Below are positions 63,675-64,000 of a DNA stretch of 64,000 bases, piece after piece; the stretch's first letter is position 1, and each line of letters begins with the position of its first letter. The DNA lies in NCBI GenBank assembly GCA_934122395.1, contig CAKOWQ010000001.1:186001-250000 (forward strand). Direction: 5' to 3'. The stretch comes from an uncultured Bacilli bacterium. GTDB lineage: Bacteria; Bacillota_I; Bacilli_A; RF39; UBA660. Under the pieces are notes generated by a model. It was not told the origin of the DNA, did not search any database, and saw only the letters and a program-made list of their open reading frames with translations. The position numbers and the translations under genes were made by a program.

Positions 63675-64000
63675 ATGAAATATATAAAATTATTAGTATT
63701 AATTCTTTTAATTGTTTTTACTACTGGTTGTGTTAGTTATAGTGAATTAAATGAACTAGGAATTGTTGATATGATTTTAATTGATAAAGATAATAATCAA
63801 TATGTTGTATCTTTAAATATGTTAACGCCTACTGAGGATGATTTAAAAAGTAATAAAGTTTATACTACTAGTGATAAATCTTTAGATAAGTGTTTAACTA
63901 ATTTGTATTTAGAATCAAATAAAAAAATATCTTTTTCCCATTTAGAATTAATTTTATTTACTACTAATTTAGAAAAAGATGACTATGATGAAGTTATTAA
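63675..64000 (+). CDS. Ger(x)C-family germination lipoprotein, partial
   Basis: ATG 63675 (SD GGGAG) is one base past the gerAA stop. A lipoprotein signal with lipobox TTGC (residues 17-20) is followed by SYSELNELGIVDMILIDKD, the start typical of GerAC. The frame runs off the right edge after 108 codons. The protein would sit on the outer face of the spore inner membrane as the C subunit of the receptor. A gerAB-like gene may lie further downstream. Confidence 0.88.
   Translation, partial: MKYIKLLVLILLIVFTTGCVSYSELNELGIVDMILIDKDNNQYVVSLNMLTPTEDDLKSNKVYTTSDKSLDKCLTNLYLESNKKISFSHLELILFTTNLEKDDYDEVI

Noticed and set aside
1..64000. CRISPR array or prophage
   Set aside because: No regularly spaced direct repeats and no capsid, terminase, portal or tail genes were found.

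Overview
The window is about 64 kb of a very AT-rich, low-GC Firmicutes chromosome. I infer an uncultured, spore-forming, probably gut-dwelling member of the Bacilli. The sporulation and germination genes (spoIIP with a yqxA-like partner, ylbD/ylbE, a yqfQ-like gene, gerAA/gerAC) and the Bacillus-type AddAB, DnaI and Phe T-box point that way. Most genes lie on the minus strand in short operons closed by clear hairpin-plus-T terminators. TGA is used as a stop, for example at the end of the gene at 22645. No rRNA operon, CRISPR array or intact insertion sequence was seen.

Layout. 1-8.6 kb: a U32-family protein running off the left edge, surface protein copy A, ylbD-ylbE, a T-box-controlled pheS-pheT pair and frr. 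8.6-11.3 kb: hypothetical genes, one of them frameshifted, a membrane-tethered XRE regulator and a tiny hydrophobic peptide gene with the layout of a type I toxin locus. 11.4-13.4 kb: gltX between tRNA-Glu(CTC) and tRNA-Gln(CTG). 13.4-20.7 kb: an ABC-2 exporter operon, gene remnants, membrane proteins, a lipoprotein and tRNA-Met. 20.8-25.3 kb: tRNA-Thr followed by a plus-strand accessory block with a decayed serine recombinase, two flavodoxin-like genes and an SDR. 25.3-31.2 kb: a VanY-type carboxypeptidase, an SDR, gpsA and spoIIP. 31.3-34.7 kb: infC-rpmI-rplT and rpsB-tsf. 34.7-42.5 kb: dnaI, surface protein copy B, type IV pilus-type genes, a CBS-type pyrophosphatase and a sigma factor. 42.5-51.7 kb: addA-addB, surface protein copy C and two membrane proteins. 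51.8-58.1 kb: a MacB/FtsX-like ABC pair, haemolysin III, other membrane proteins and a Nudix hydrolase. 58.1-61 kb: a patch of broken genes around an epimerase. 61-64 kb: rlmD and the start of a germination-receptor operon.

The most interesting system is a family of three exported proteins (A 1995-3479, B 35695-37176, C 48025-49770). They share a conserved C-terminal scaffold, possibly lectin-like, with divergent stretches inside it. A and B each have an 11-bp G tract filling most of a 19-bp spacer between good -35 and -10 hexamers. Slippage in that tract would alter promoter spacing, so A and B look like independently phase-variable surface proteins. The whole 5' cassette, about 200 bp including the promoter, is duplicated between A and B. 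C has no G tract.

Other notable points are matching Rho_N/SAP-like tails on ribosomal proteins S2 and L20, a probable ATA start codon for infC, an AddB-like protein with no Walker A motif, and several multi-frameshift gene remnants (MazG-like, RhuM-like, TetR/DUF4097-like).
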